A DNA stretch of 47,300 bases. It comes from DATAFF01 sp036257595 (GTDB taxonomy: Bacteria; Pseudomonadota; Alphaproteobacteria; Rhizobiales; Aestuariivirgaceae). Shown piece by piece: positions 7,170 to 15,839 of the stretch; the first letter of the stretch is position 1; each line of letters begins with the position of its first letter. The position numbers and the translations under genes are program-made. Under the pieces are notes generated by a model, which was not told the DNA's origin, ran no database searches, and was given only the letters and a program-made list of their open reading frames with translations. Location: the NCBI GenBank assembly GCA_036257595.1, contig DATAFF010000153.1:1-47300 (forward strand), read 5' to 3'.

Positions 7170-8692
7170 CCAATTTCTACGACAGCGTTGCCGCATGCGG
7201 GCACTCGGCGAACCGCCAATTCGCCTCGCTCACCGATGGCCGGCACTACACCTATGGCGATATCGATGCGGTGTCGGCGCGCTTCGCCAATGTCCTGACC
7301 GAGCTCGGCGTCAGGCCGGACGACCGGGTGGCCGTCCAGGTGCCGAAGAGCATCGAGGCATTGATGCTTTATCTCGCAACCTTGCGGGTCGGCGCCATCT
7401 TCCTGCCGCTCAACACCGGCTACACGCCGGCCGAGGTCGAGACCTTCCTCTTGGATGCCGCGCCGCGGCTGTTCGTCTGCGATCCCGATGCCGAAGCCGA
7501 GCTGCGGCCGGTCGCCGGGCGGGCAGGGGCCCGGCTCGAGACCCTGGGCGTCTGGCGCACCCCCGATGCCTCGGCCGGCACGCTGGCCGACCAGGGCCTT
7601 GCGGCATCCGCAAGCTTCTTCACCGTCCCGCGCAACGCCGACGATCTCGCGGCACTGCTCTACACCTCGGGAACCACCGGTCGCTCCAAGGGTGCGATGC
7701 TGACTCATGAGAACCTCAGGTCCAATGCCGAGGCCCTGATGGCGATCTGGCGTTTTGCCGCCGCCGACGCGTTGCTCCATGCCCTGCCGATCTTCCACAC
7801 CCATGGGCTCTTCGTCGCCACCAACATCACGCTGCTTGCCGGCTGCCGCATGCTGTTCCTGCCGCGCTTCGAAGTCGACGAGGTGCTCGATCTCTTGCCG
7901 GAGGCCAGCGTGATGATGGGCGTGCCGACCTTCTACACGCGCCTCCTCGCTTCGCCGCGACTCACCGCGGCGCTCACCGCCCGTATGCGCCTCTTCATCT
8001 CCGGATCCGCGCCGCTCGCGCCCGAGGTCCATGCGCAATGGCGCGCCCGCACCGGTCACGCCATTCTCGAACGCTACGGCATGACCGAGACCGGCATGAT
8101 CACCTCCAATCCCTATGACGGCGAAAGGCGTGCCGGCACGGTCGGCTTTCCGCTTCCCGGCGTCGCCTTGAGGATTGGCGAACCGGCCACCGGCCGCCCG
8201 CTGCCGCAGGGCGAGATCGGCATGATCGAGGTCAAGGGACCGAACGTCTTCAAGGGCTATTGGCAACAGCCGGACAAGACTGCTGCCGAGTTCCGCAGCG
8301 ACGGCTTCTTCATCACCGGCGATCTCGGCATGATCGACGAGCAGTCCTATGTTCACATCGTCGGCCGCGGCAAGGATCTCATCATCACCGGCGGGCTGAA
8401 CGTTTATCCGCGCGAGGTCGAGAACGCCATCGAGGAAATCGCGGAGGTTGCCGAATGTGCCGTCATCGGCATCGCTCACCCCGATTTTGGCGAGGGCGTG
8501 ACGGCTCTCGTCGTGCCGCGGGCGGGCGCGACATTGGACGAGAAAACCGTGCTGGCGGCGCTGCATGGCCGGCTCGCCAAGTTCAAGCTGCCGAAGCGCG
8601 TCCTGATCGTTCCTGGACTGCCGCGCAACGCCATGGGCAAGATCGAGAAGGCTGCCCTGCGAAAGGCGCATGCCGATCTTTATGCGGGCTAA
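7166..8692 (+). CDS. matB: Malonyl-CoA synthetase
   Basis: A 508-residue acyl-adenylate-forming enzyme that activates malonate with ATP and CoA. ANL-family motifs are present in order: the P-loop-like LLYTSGTTGRSKGAM (about 168-182), ERYGMTETG (about 302-310), the Asp-containing ITGDLG, and the hinge/Lys motif GRGKDLIITGGLNVYPREVE, ending with the catalytic Lys in NAMGKIEKAAL. The arrangement with malonyl-CoA decarboxylase immediately upstream (overlapping ATGA) makes malonate the most likely substrate; Rhodopseudomonas MatB is of similar size and also accepts methylmalonate. Together MatA and MatB turn free malonate into acetyl-CoA. Confidence 0.95.
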   Translation: MTNFYDSVAACGHSANRQFASLTDGRHYTYGDIDAVSARFANVLTELGVRPDDRVAVQVPKSIEALMLYLATLRVGAIFLPLNTGYTPAEVETFLLDAAPRLFVCDPDAEAELRPVAGRAGARLETLGVWRTPDASAGTLADQGLAASASFFTVPRNADDLAALLYTSGTTGRSKGAMLTHENLRSNAEALMAIWRFAAADALLHALPIFHTHGLFVATNITLLAGCRMLFLPRFEVDEVLDLLPEASVMMGVPTFYTRLLASPRLTAALTARMRLFISGSAPLAPEVHAQWRARTGHAILERYGMTETGMITSNPYDGERRAGTVGFPLPGVALRIGEPATGRPLPQGEIGMIEVKGPNVFKGYWQQPDKTAAEFRSDGFFITGDLGMIDEQSYVHIVGRGKDLIITGGLNVYPREVENAIEEIAEVAECAVIGIAHPDFGEGVTALVVPRAGATLDEKTVLAALHGRLAKFKLPKRVLIVPGLPRNAMGKIEKAALRKAHADLYAG

Positions 8693-8811
8693 TTTCCCGA
8701 CTTTCTGAAACCGCTGAAAGTGCCGGAACCCCGTCATGGGCGAAGGGTTGATAGGTATTCCCCGCCAGTGAAAGGCGGTGACCAAAGAACCACGCCCAAG
8801 GAGGGTCCTCA

Positions 8812-9411
8812 ATGAAGCTCCTGAAATATTCGGTTGCCGTCGTCGCGCTCGCCCTTTTCGCGAGCCCGGCACTTGCCGATTGCCAGGCGAGGCTGAGCCA
8901 GATCGAGAAGGTCATCGGGACGGCTGGAACCGGCGCCACGCCGCAAGCCCAGGCGGCCCAGACGACGAAGGGCACGACCGCCGAGGGTGCGACCGGCACG
9001 GTGGCGGGTGGCCAGCCCAGCGGCGTTGACGCGGCGACAGGCACCCAGGCCGGTGCTGCCCCATCGGGCTCGACCGCCACGCAGGGTGCTGATACCGGCT
9101 CGTCCAAGATGGATACGACCACCGGCTCCACCAGCGGCGCTGCCACCACCGGAACCGGCTCGACCGGCGCGATTGCCGGCGGCCAGGCGAGCGGTGTTGA
9201 TGCATCGCCCGGCACCCAGGGCGGTGCCGAGCCTTCCGGTTCGTCCACCAGCACGAGCACAGCGGCTACGCCGAGCACCGGCTCGATCGACATGACCTCG
9301 GCGCGGATCCATCTCGACGCGGCAAGAACCGCGCTCAAATCCGGCAACGAGGCCGACTGCATGAAGGCAGCCGACGAGGCCGCCAAGGCCGCAGGTCTCG
9401 CGGCGCAGTAA
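8812..9411 (+). CDS. Secreted Thr/Gly/Ala-rich repeat protein
   Basis: A 199-residue exported protein without a recognised family. A classic signal peptide (MKLLKYSVAVVALALFASPALA) is followed by a short helix with Cys24, about 120 residues of Thr/Gly/Ser/Ala low complexity, and a C-terminal helix (ARIHLDAARTALKSGNEADC) with a second Cys, so a disulphide joining the two ends is possible. The middle contains a two-copy module, GTVAGGQPSGVD...GTQAGAAPSGS and GAIAGGQASGVD...GTQGGAEPSGS. A strong ribosome binding site (AAGGAGGG) precedes the ATG. A 5-bp stem (CCGCC/GGCGG, 8762-8778) lies in the leader. The following hairpin suggests a single-gene transcript. Confidence 0.75.
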   Translation: MKLLKYSVAVVALALFASPALADCQARLSQIEKVIGTAGTGATPQAQAAQTTKGTTAEGATGTVAGGQPSGVDAATGTQAGAAPSGSTATQGADTGSSKMDTTTGSTSGAATTGTGSTGAIAGGQASGVDASPGTQGGAEPSGSSTSTSTAATPSTGSIDMTSARIHLDAARTALKSGNEADCMKAADEAAKAAGLAAQ

Positions 9412-9425
9412 CGCGCACTGAACTC

Positions 9426-9460
9426 CCTTCTCCCCGTCCTTACATTTTGCGGGGAGAAGG
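9426..9460. terminator. Perfect 11-bp inverted repeat (terminator or REP-like)
   Basis: CCTTCTCCCCG (9426-9436) and CGGGGAGAAGG (9450-9460) form an 11-bp perfect stem around a 13-nt loop, directly after the secreted-protein gene and before dusA. There is no T-run after it, so it may be a dispersed palindromic repeat (this CCTTCTCCCC core is common between genes in Rhizobiales) that also limits read-through. Confidence 0.6.
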
Positions 9461-9498
9461 TGTCCATTGAGCGGACGTATGTGGTAGGAAACCCGCCC

Positions 9499-10494
9499 AT
9501 GCAGCCGCTCGAACTCCCGCCACACCGCTTCTCCGTCGCGCCGATGATGGAATGCACCGACCGCCATTGTCGGGCCTTTCACCGCATTCTGACGCGCGAG
9601 GCGCTGCTTTACACCGAGATGGTCACCGCCGCGGCGGTGGTTCATGGCAATGTCGGGCGGCTGATCGGCTTTGACCCGGCCGAGCAGCCGGTCGCGCTGC
9701 AGCTTGGCGGCAGCGCGCCGCACGAGCTGGCCGAAGCCGCCCGGATCGGCGTTGATCTCGGCTACAGCGAGATCAATCTCAATTGCGGCTGTCCGTCGAA
9801 CCGCGTCCATGCCGGGCGATTCGGCGCCTGCCTCATGGCCGAGCCTCGGCGCGTCGCCGAATGCGTCGAGGCCATGCAGTCGGCAGTTTCGGTGCCGGTC
9901 ACCGTCAAATGCCGCATCGGCATCGACGATCAGGACAGCGAGGAGTCGCTCTCGGCCTTCGTCGCGGCAATCGCTGCCGCCGGTTGCAGAACCGTCATCG
10001 TCCATGCCCGCAAGGCCTGGCTCAAAGGCCTGTCGCCGAAGCAGAACCGCGACGTGCCGCCGCTCGATTATCGCCGTGTCTATCGGCTGAAGCAGGCGCG
10101 GCCGGATCTCCGCATCATCCTCAATGGCGGCGTCCAGTCGCTGGACGAGGCGGTCGGCCATCTCCGTCATGTCGATGGCGTGATGATCGGCCGCGCCGCC
10201 TATGAGCGGCCCTGGCTGCTCGCCGATGTCGACCGCCTGATCTTCGGCCGCGTCAACCCGGTGGCTTCGCGTGAGGTGGCGCTGCTCAGCTATCTCCCCT
10301 ATGTCGAGGAGCGGCTCGCCTTAGGCGTTCCGCTTCAGACCATGACCCGCCACCTTCTCGGGATCTTTCATGGTGAGCCGGGTGGGCGACAGTTCCGCCG
10401 GGTGCTGTCGGAATCAGCGCATCGCCCGAGCGCCGACGCCGCGCTCATTCTGCGCGCCATCGAGTCTTGCACCAGAATCAAGGTAGCGGCCTAG
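9499..10494 (+). CDS. dusA: tRNA-dihydrouridine(20/20a) synthase DusA
   Basis: A 331-residue FMN-dependent dihydrouridine synthase that reduces D-loop uridines of tRNA. Motifs: SVAPMMECTDRHCR at the N-terminus, YTEMV, the catalytic-Cys segment INLNCGCPSNRV, VKCRIGIDD, VIVHARKAWLKGLSPKQNR (typical of DusA rather than DusB/C), LNGGVQS and IGRAAYERPW. ATG 9499 is preferred over the in-frame GTG 9460 because GTAGGAA lies just upstream and the GTG would be inside the hairpin. The stop overlaps the end of the converging phosphohexomutase gene by 4 bp. Confidence 0.95.
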   Translation: MQPLELPPHRFSVAPMMECTDRHCRAFHRILTREALLYTEMVTAAAVVHGNVGRLIGFDPAEQPVALQLGGSAPHELAEAARIGVDLGYSEINLNCGCPSNRVHAGRFGACLMAEPRRVAECVEAMQSAVSVPVTVKCRIGIDDQDSEESLSAFVAAIAAAGCRTVIVHARKAWLKGLSPKQNRDVPPLDYRRVYRLKQARPDLRIILNGGVQSLDEAVGHLRHVDGVMIGRAAYERPWLLADVDRLIFGRVNPVASREVALLSYLPYVEERLALGVPLQTMTRHLLGIFHGEPGGRQFRRVLSESAHRPSADAALILRAIESCTRIKVAA

Positions 10495-11990
10495 ATTTTT
10501 TGGTTGTAGTCGCCGACTTCCGGATAGTGCTTCAGATGGGCATCGATCTCGTGGAACATCGCGCGCATCTGCGCTTCCGATACCGGGCTTTCGCACACGA
10601 CGACCAGCTCCGGCTTGTTGGATGACGCCCGCACCAGCCCCCAGGTGCCGTCGGCGAGGGTGATCCGGATCCCATTGACGGTGACGACGCCGGCGATCTT
10701 CTGACCGGCGAGCATGCCGCCCGTCTCGAACAGCCGGGAAAAATGTGCAATGACGCGGTCGACCACGCCGTATTTCTTCTCGTCCGGGCAATGCGGCGCC
10801 ATCGTCGGCGACGCCCAGGTGGTCGGCAGCGCGCGATAGAGCTCGGCCAGCGACTTGCCGCCCGCCCGGTCGAGCATGCGCAGCACCGCCACCGCCGAGG
10901 CAAGGCCGTCATCATAGCCAAGCCCGAAGGGCGGCCTGAGGAAGAAGTGGCCCGACTTCTCGAAGCCGGCAATCGCCTCGAGCTCATTGGTGCGCCGCTT
11001 CATATAGGAATGGCCGGTTTTCCAATAATCGGTCACCGCGCCATTGGCCTTGAGCACCGGATCGGTCGCGAACAATCCGGTCGATTTTACATCGGCGACG
11101 AAGCGCGCGCCCGGATGCAGGCTCGACATATCGCGCGCCAGCATTACCCCGATCTTGTCGGCGAAGATCTCGTTGCCTTCATTGTCGACCACGCCGCAAC
11201 GATCGCCATCGCCATCGAAGCCGATGCCGACATCGGCGCCGCTGTCGCGTACCTTCTCGGCGATGGCATGCAGCATCTTGAGGTCTTCGGGATTGGGATT
11301 GTAGCGCGGGAAGGTGTAGTCGAGCTCGCAATCGAGCGGCACCACCTCGCAGCCGATCGCGCTCATCAGCCGCGGCGCAAACGCGCCCGCCGTGCCATTG
11401 CCGCAGGCAACCACCACTTTGAGGCGCCGGTTGATCCTGCCGTCGCGGGCAAGCGCCGCAAGGTAGCGCTCGCCGATCGACCCGACATGAACGAGCCCGC
11501 CGCCGGGCCGCGTCTCCCAGGTTCCGCCGAGCACGATCTCCTTGAGCGCCGCCATCTCCTCCGGGCCGAAGGTGAGCGGCCGGTCGCAGCCCATCTTCAC
11601 CCCGGTCCAGCCATTGTCGTTATGCGATGCCGTGACCATCGCCACCCCCGGCACGTCGAGGGCGAATTGCGCGAAATAGGCCATCGGCGACAGCGCCAGC
11701 CCGATGTCGTAGACGGTGCAGCCCGACGCCATCAGGCCGACGATGAGCGCCTGCTTGATCGCCATCGAATAGGACCGGTAGTCATGCCCGGTCACGATAT
11801 GCGGCTTGACGCCCCGCCGCTGGATATAGGTTCCAAGGCCGAGGCCGAGCGCCTGCACGCCATAGAGATTGATCTCTTTCTCATAGAGCCAGCGGGCGTC
11901 GTATTCGCGAAAGCCGGTCGCCTTCACCAGAGGAAGAGATTCATAGTCGAAAGTGTTGGGCTTGAGGTCGCTGCGGGGTCGGGGAAGCAT
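10491..11990 (-). CDS. Phosphomannomutase/phosphoglucomutase
   Basis: A 499-residue alpha-D-phosphohexomutase that interconverts hexose 1- and 6-phosphates through a phosphoserine, feeding nucleotide-sugar and exopolysaccharide synthesis. Signatures in family order: the early FREYDARWLYEKEINLYG, the phosphoserine loop VTASHNDNGWTGVK, the Mg2+ motif FDGDGDRCGVV, the sugar-binding EKSGHFFLRPPFG and a C-terminal phosphate-binding RASSNKPELVVV. Specificity between mannose and glucose cannot be decided from sequence alone. It converges on dusA with a 4-bp tail overlap, and the DUF1289 gene ends 12 bp upstream of its start, so the two are probably co-transcribed. Confidence 0.9.
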   Translation of the reverse strand: MLPRPRSDLKPNTFDYESLPLVKATGFREYDARWLYEKEINLYGVQALGLGLGTYIQRRGVKPHIVTGHDYRSYSMAIKQALIVGLMASGCTVYDIGLALSPMAYFAQFALDVPGVAMVTASHNDNGWTGVKMGCDRPLTFGPEEMAALKEIVLGGTWETRPGGGLVHVGSIGERYLAALARDGRINRRLKVVVACGNGTAGAFAPRLMSAIGCEVVPLDCELDYTFPRYNPNPEDLKMLHAIAEKVRDSGADVGIGFDGDGDRCGVVDNEGNEIFADKIGVMLARDMSSLHPGARFVADVKSTGLFATDPVLKANGAVTDYWKTGHSYMKRRTNELEAIAGFEKSGHFFLRPPFGLGYDDGLASAVAVLRMLDRAGGKSLAELYRALPTTWASPTMAPHCPDEKKYGVVDRVIAHFSRLFETGGMLAGQKIAGVVTVNGIRITLADGTWGLVRASSNKPELVVVCESPVSEAQMRAMFHEIDAHLKHYPEVGDYNQKI

Positions 11991-12002
11991 GGTTCGCTTG
12001 TT

Positions 12003-12257
12003 TCAGAGGCCGTCGCTGCGCCGCGCCCGCGCCCCGCCGCGACGGCGCTTGGCACGGGTGAGCGAGTCGACCCGTTGCGGTAATCCCGCCATGATATCAC
12101 GGCGCAAGGCGTCGGTCATGTCGAGCCAGCCGGCGATCTCGCTGCGGGTTCTGCCACAGCCGATGCAATAGCCGGAATCCGGGTCCAGCACGCAGACTTT
12201 GACGCAGGGCGTGTCGATATCGATCCGGCTGTGAACAGTCATGAAAGGCGAATCCAT
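12003..12257 (-). CDS. DUF1289 four-cysteine protein
   Basis: An 84-residue protein with the DUF1289 signature TPCVKVCVLDPDSGYCIGCG followed by RTRSEIAGW; the four Cys (C-x3-C, C-x2-C) probably bind a metal ion or an Fe-S cluster. Its function is unknown. It has an Arg-rich tail. ATG 12257 was chosen over an in-frame start at 12347 because the family motif normally begins within the first 20 residues; ATG 12242 is also possible. It lies directly upstream of the phosphohexomutase on the same strand. Confidence 0.8.
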   Translation of the reverse strand: MDSPFMTVHSRIDIDTPCVKVCVLDPDSGYCIGCGRTRSEIAGWLDMTDALRRDIMAGLPQRVDSLTRAKRRRGGARARRSDGL

Positions 12258-12383
12258 CACCCGAAGCTTTCTGCTCTCACGCATATTGGGTGTGCCGGCG
12301 AATCGCAACAGTGCCGAATGCGGCAGTCGCGCGTCAGTTTGCGGCATTCACTTTTCCGGAAACCCAGCACCCCGCCTGCTGCA

Positions 12384-12403
12384 TAGAGCATGTCGTGACT
12401 AGG
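12384..12403 (+). repeat. TAGAGCATG-family half-site left of cobS
   Basis: TAGAGCATGTCGTGACTAGG matches 16 of 20 positions of the left terminal repeat of the MITE-like element at 5560. It lies 4 bp beyond the cobS stop codon and is in inverted orientation relative to the site at 13262 on the other side of cobS. Confidence 0.6.
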
Positions 12404-12407
12404 TGTA

Positions 12408-13208
12408 TCAAGGATTTCCCGCGGCAACGGCAAGGAGAACGGCGAGCTCGACGATCTGCTGCGCCGCTCCGGCCGCATCCCCGGTCTGGCCGCCGAGCTG
12501 GCGCCGCGACACCGCCTCGACCGCCCAATAGCCGATCGCCGCAGCGATCAGGACGACGAGCAGCGTTCCGGCATCGCCGATCGTGAGGCCGAGCAGGCCG
12601 GCGATGGCCAGAGCGTAAACGGCGGCCTCGGTCGCGGTTTCCTTGTCGGGACAGCCGACGCGGTACGACAGCCCTTCGAGCCGCGCCGGCGGCAACCGAT
12701 GCAAGAGCAGCACCGGCGCGAGGCGCGAGAGCACGCCGGCGGTGATCAGCGCCATGACGGCGAGCGCGTCCGACGCCGTTCCGGCCTCGCCGAGCGCCAG
12801 CACCTTGCCGAGCACCACGAACAGCAGGGTCAGCGCGCCGAATGTGCCGACCCGGCTGTCGCGCATGATCGCAAGCTTGCGCTCGCGGCTGCTGCCGCCG
12901 CCAATGCCATCGGCAAAGTCGGCAAGACCATCCTCATGCAGGGCTCCGGTGATCCACGCCTGAAAGGCCAGGGTGACCACCGCCGCGAGCGCCGGCTGAA
13001 GCCCAATGGCAGTGGCCAGCACAAAGACCACCGCGGCGAGGGTGCCGACGATCGCCCCGACCAGCGGCAGCATCCTGAGCGCCCTGACCAGCGGCGGCGC
13101 GGGAGCGGTGAGCGGCATTGGCAGCCGCGTCGCGAAGGCGAGCGCCGATTGCAGGTCGCCCACCCTCTCGACAAGTGCGGCACTCCATTCGCGGGTCGAG
13201 ATCGCCAT
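12408..13208 (-). CDS. cobS: Adenosylcobinamide-GDP ribazoletransferase
   Basis: A 266-residue polytopic membrane enzyme (cobalamin-5'-phosphate synthase, CobS/CobV) that joins adenosylcobinamide-GDP to alpha-ribazole, the last step of the nucleotide loop pathway. Seen are the N-terminal LQSALAFATRLPMP and the acidic substrate motif GALHEDGLADFADGIGGG with RKLAIMRDSRVGTFG, followed by several hydrophobic spans. It is divergent from cobT with an 86-bp gap, and the pair gives the alpha-ribazole branch of cobalamin assembly. No other cobalamin genes lie in the window. Repeat half-sites flank the gene on both sides. Confidence 0.95.
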   Translation of the reverse strand: MAISTREWSAALVERVGDLQSALAFATRLPMPLTAPAPPLVRALRMLPLVGAIVGTLAAVVFVLATAIGLQPALAAVVTLAFQAWITGALHEDGLADFADGIGGGSSRERKLAIMRDSRVGTFGALTLLFVVLGKVLALGEAGTASDALAVMALITAGVLSRLAPVLLLHRLPPARLEGLSYRVGCPDKETATEAAVYALAIAGLLGLTIGDAGTLLVVLIAAAIGYWAVEAVSRRQLGGQTGDAAGAAQQIVELAVLLAVAAGNP

Positions 13209-13261
13209 CGCTCCTCTCTTTCATCGCAGTCGGGCAGGCGCTATTAGGCCAGTTCTGCGCC

Positions 13262-13281
13262 CCTAACAACATCATGCTCTT
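13262..13281 (-). repeat. TAGAGCATG-family half-site between cobS and cobT
   Basis: The minus strand reads AAGAGCATGATGTTGTTAGG. It lies inside the 86-bp divergent cobS-cobT spacer, 14 bp before the chosen cobT start, and must therefore share space with the promoter or leader of cobT. Orientation is opposite to the site at 12384. Confidence 0.6.
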
Positions 13282-13294
13282 GCCAAGGCTCCCG

Positions 13295-14350
13295 ATGACC
13301 GGTCCCGATCCCCGCCTCACCTTCGATGAGCTGCGTCGCCTGCTCGCCGACCTGCCGAAATTCGACAAGGAGGCGGCCGCCGCCACCCGGCGACGCGACC
13401 TGACGCTCACCAAGCCGCCCGGCGCGCTCGGGCGTCTCGAGGAGATCGCCGTTTTCATTGCCGGTTGGCAGGGACGTCATCCGCCCCGCATCGAACGGCC
13501 GCTCGCTGCCGTGTTCGCTGGGAATCACGGGGTGGTGGAGCAGGGCGTGACCGCCTATCCGCAGGCCGTTACCGCCCAAATGGTGGCAAACTTCCGGGCC
13601 GGCGGGGCCGCGATCAACCAGCTCTGCACCACCTTCGGCGTCGGCCTCAAGGTCTATGAGCTTGCCCTCGACCTGCCGACTCGCGATTTCACCCGTCACG
13701 CGGCGCTCGATGAGTCCGAATGCGTCGGCACCGCGATTTTCGGCATGGAGGCGATTGCCGGCGGCACCGATCTTCTCTGCCTCGGCGAGATGGGCATCGG
13801 CAACACCACGGTGGCCGCCGCGGTGTCCTACGCGCTGTTCGGCGGCGACCCCTCCGACTGGGTCGGTCCCGGGACCGGCGTCGATGCCTCAGGCTTGGCG
13901 CGCAAGGCCGAGGCGGTGCGCCGCGGCCTCGCCTTGCACCGCGACCATCTGGGAGATCCGCTGGAGGTCCTGCGCCGCCTGGGGGGCCGCGAGCTCGCCG
14001 CCATGGCCGGCGCGATTCTCGCCGCCCGCATCGCCCGCATCCCGGTGATCCTCGATGGCTATGTCGTCACCGCCGCCGCGGCCGTTCTTGAGGTGCTGCA
14101 ACCCGGCGCACTCGACCATTGCCTGGCCGGCCACTGCTCGGCCGAGCCGGCCCACCGCCGCCTTTTGGCGAAGCTCGACAAGACGCCGCTCCTCGATCTC
14201 GGCATGCGCCTTGGCGAGGGATCGGGTGCGGTGCTGGCTTACGCCACAGTGAAGGCGGCGCTCGATCTTCATAATGGGATGGCAAGCTTTGCCGCGGCCG
14301 GGGTAAGCGGCCGGAATGATGGTGCCGGCCCCGATCAGCTTACGCCGTGA
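13295..14350 (+). CDS. cobT: Nicotinate-nucleotide:dimethylbenzimidazole phosphoribosyltransferase
   Basis: A 351-residue CobT/CobU enzyme that makes alpha-ribazole 5'-phosphate from DMB and nicotinate mononucleotide. Family motifs: LTKPPGALGRLEEIA, AVFAGNHGVVEQGVTAYPQ, the substrate-binding LGEMGIGNTTVAAAVS, GTGVD, GGRELAAMAGAI and the C-terminal LRLGEGSGAV-type segment with the catalytic Glu. ATG 13295 follows AAGG at a good distance; ATG 13274 lies within the repeat half-site and is less likely. The 3' end overlaps the converging histidine kinase gene by 11 bp. No B12 riboswitch is visible in the short leader. Confidence 0.95.
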   Translation: MTGPDPRLTFDELRRLLADLPKFDKEAAAATRRRDLTLTKPPGALGRLEEIAVFIAGWQGRHPPRIERPLAAVFAGNHGVVEQGVTAYPQAVTAQMVANFRAGGAAINQLCTTFGVGLKVYELALDLPTRDFTRHAALDESECVGTAIFGMEAIAGGTDLLCLGEMGIGNTTVAAAVSYALFGGDPSDWVGPGTGVDASGLARKAEAVRRGLALHRDHLGDPLEVLRRLGGRELAAMAGAILAARIARIPVILDGYVVTAAAAVLEVLQPGALDHCLAGHCSAEPAHRRLLAKLDKTPLLDLGMRLGEGSGAVLAYATVKAALDLHNGMASFAAAGVSGRNDGAGPDQLTP

Positions 14351-15839
14351 GGGCGATCAGCCGGCGCTGGCTTTCGCTGGCGACCGCCAGCGGATCGGCC
14401 CCGCCGAGCGCTGGCCCGGTAAGGACTCGCCGTCGCGGGAAGATCGCCGAGGCGATCGTTCCCTGGCCGGCGAGCGAGCGGATCGCCAGCTCCCCTTCAT
14501 GAAGCTTGACGAGTCCCTTGACGATCGGCAGGCCAAGGCCGGCGCCGTCGATCGCCCGGCGCGTCGCCAGCGAGCCGCGCGCAAAGGCGGCGAGAGCGGC
14601 ATCGAGCTCGTGGGAGGGAATTCCGGGACCTGAGTCTCGCACCGAAAGGACCAGCCGCTCGCCGTCGTCGAGCGCCGCGCTCACCGCGATCTTCCCATGC
14701 GGCGGGGTGAATTTGATGGCGTTCGACACCAGATTGAACAGGATCTGGCCGAGCGCCCGGCGGTCGCCGATCAGCCGCGGGCAATCGCGCGGGATCTCGA
14801 AGGACAGCGCCTGGCTGCGCTCATCCGCCTTGGTCCGAAGCAGCTTGGCGCATGCGCTCGCCACCGCCCCGAGATCGACCGGCTCCTCGGCAAGCTCCTG
14901 GCGGCCTGCCTCGATGCGCGACAGATCGAGAATGTCGTCGATCAGGCTCAGCAGGTAATGGCCCGAGCTGTGGATGTCGGCCGAGTAGTGCTTGTAGGCG
15001 GTGACCGCATGCGGCCCCATCATCTCATGGCTGAGGATCTCCGAAAAACCCATGATGGCGTTGAGCGGCGTCCTGAGCTCGTGGCTCATGGTAGCGAGGA
15101 ACCGCGACTTGGCCCGGCTCGCCTCTTCCGCCCGCTTGCGGTCGCGTTCCGCCTGGTCGCGCGCCCGCTCGAGCTCGGCGATCAGTTTCTCGCGCTGCGA
15201 CCGGTAGGCGAGGATGTCGCGGGCCGTCTCCTCGAGCCGACGTGACAGCTGGATGAAGAACACCGCCGTCATCACCGCCATCGCCGCAAGCGCGACGTAG
15301 AGCGGGCCATGAACGGTGAGGCAGCGGATCAGGATGGTGACGGTGATGAACCCCGTTCCGGCCAGCACCACCGGCAGGAAATTGTTGGCGATCATGATGC
15401 GGATGGCCACCACGGTCATCAATGTCGCAATCAGATAGATATGCTGCAGCTCGTTGCCGGGGCTCCAGAACAGGAACAGCGGCAGCGACCAGGAGGAGGC
15501 GAACAGCAGCTCCGATGCAGCGAGCATGCCGACCCATTCGCCCGGTCGGCTCAACCGGTTGTCGGAACTCTCGTAATAGCGGCAGAGCGACAGCTGCACC
15601 CCTTGAGCGCCGAGCGCGCAGGCGAGCCAGATCACTGCCGCGTCCCAGCGGGCCCAGACCAGGTTGGATAGCGCGAAGAGCGCCGCCAGCACCGGCAGCG
15701 CCAAGGCGACCTTGCTCTGGTTGCGCACGAACAGGGCGAGGAGCGCGGCTTCCTGGCCGGCATCCCTGTCAGTCTGGCCGGTCAATTGCAAACCCCTCCG
15801 AGCTGCGACGGCGACCTCCCCAGGGTAAGCTCGCGACAC
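14340..15839 (-). CDS. Membrane sensor histidine kinase
   Basis: A 499-residue sensor kinase. The first 205 residues hold about six hydrophobic spans without a large periplasmic loop, then a coiled-coil linker (205-245). The dimerisation/phosphoacceptor motif is FLATMSHELRTPLNAIMGFS with His253, followed by the N box NLVSNAIKFTP, G1 DSGPGIP and G2 GAGLGLPIVKGLV of the ATPase domain. The sequence after the H box (SGHYLLSLIDDILDLSRIEAG) resembles the PleC/PdhS kinases of Alphaproteobacteria, which act in cell-cycle phosphorelays. The GTG at 15839 is the longest start; TTG 15785, after GGAGGGG, is an alternative. No response regulator is adjacent, so the partner is encoded elsewhere. Confidence 0.9.
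   Translation of the reverse strand: MSRAYPGEVAVAARRGLQLTGQTDRDAGQEAALLALFVRNQSKVALALPVLAALFALSNLVWARWDAAVIWLACALGAQGVQLSLCRYYESSDNRLSRPGEWVGMLAASELLFASSWSLPLFLFWSPGNELQHIYLIATLMTVVAIRIMIANNFLPVVLAGTGFITVTILIRCLTVHGPLYVALAAMAVMTAVFFIQLSRRLEETARDILAYRSQREKLIAELERARDQAERDRKRAEEASRAKSRFLATMSHELRTPLNAIMGFSEILSHEMMGPHAVTAYKHYSADIHSSGHYLLSLIDDILDLSRIEAGRQELAEEPVDLGAVASACAKLLRTKADERSQALSFEIPRDCPRLIGDRRALGQILFNLVSNAIKFTPPHGKIAVSAALDDGERLVLSVRDSGPGIPSHELDAALAAFARGSLATRRAIDGAGLGLPIVKGLVKLHEGELAIRSLAGQGTIASAIFPRRRVLTGPALGGADPLAVASESQRRLIALTA

Noticed and set aside
7079..8872. 597-codon minus-strand frame opposite matB
   Set aside because: Third-position GC bias keeps the complementary frame open; the plus strand holds an unambiguous malonyl-CoA synthetase.
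13209..13294. Possible cobalamin riboswitch between cobS and cobT
   Set aside because: The 86-bp gap is too short for the known riboswitch and no B12-box sequence was seen.
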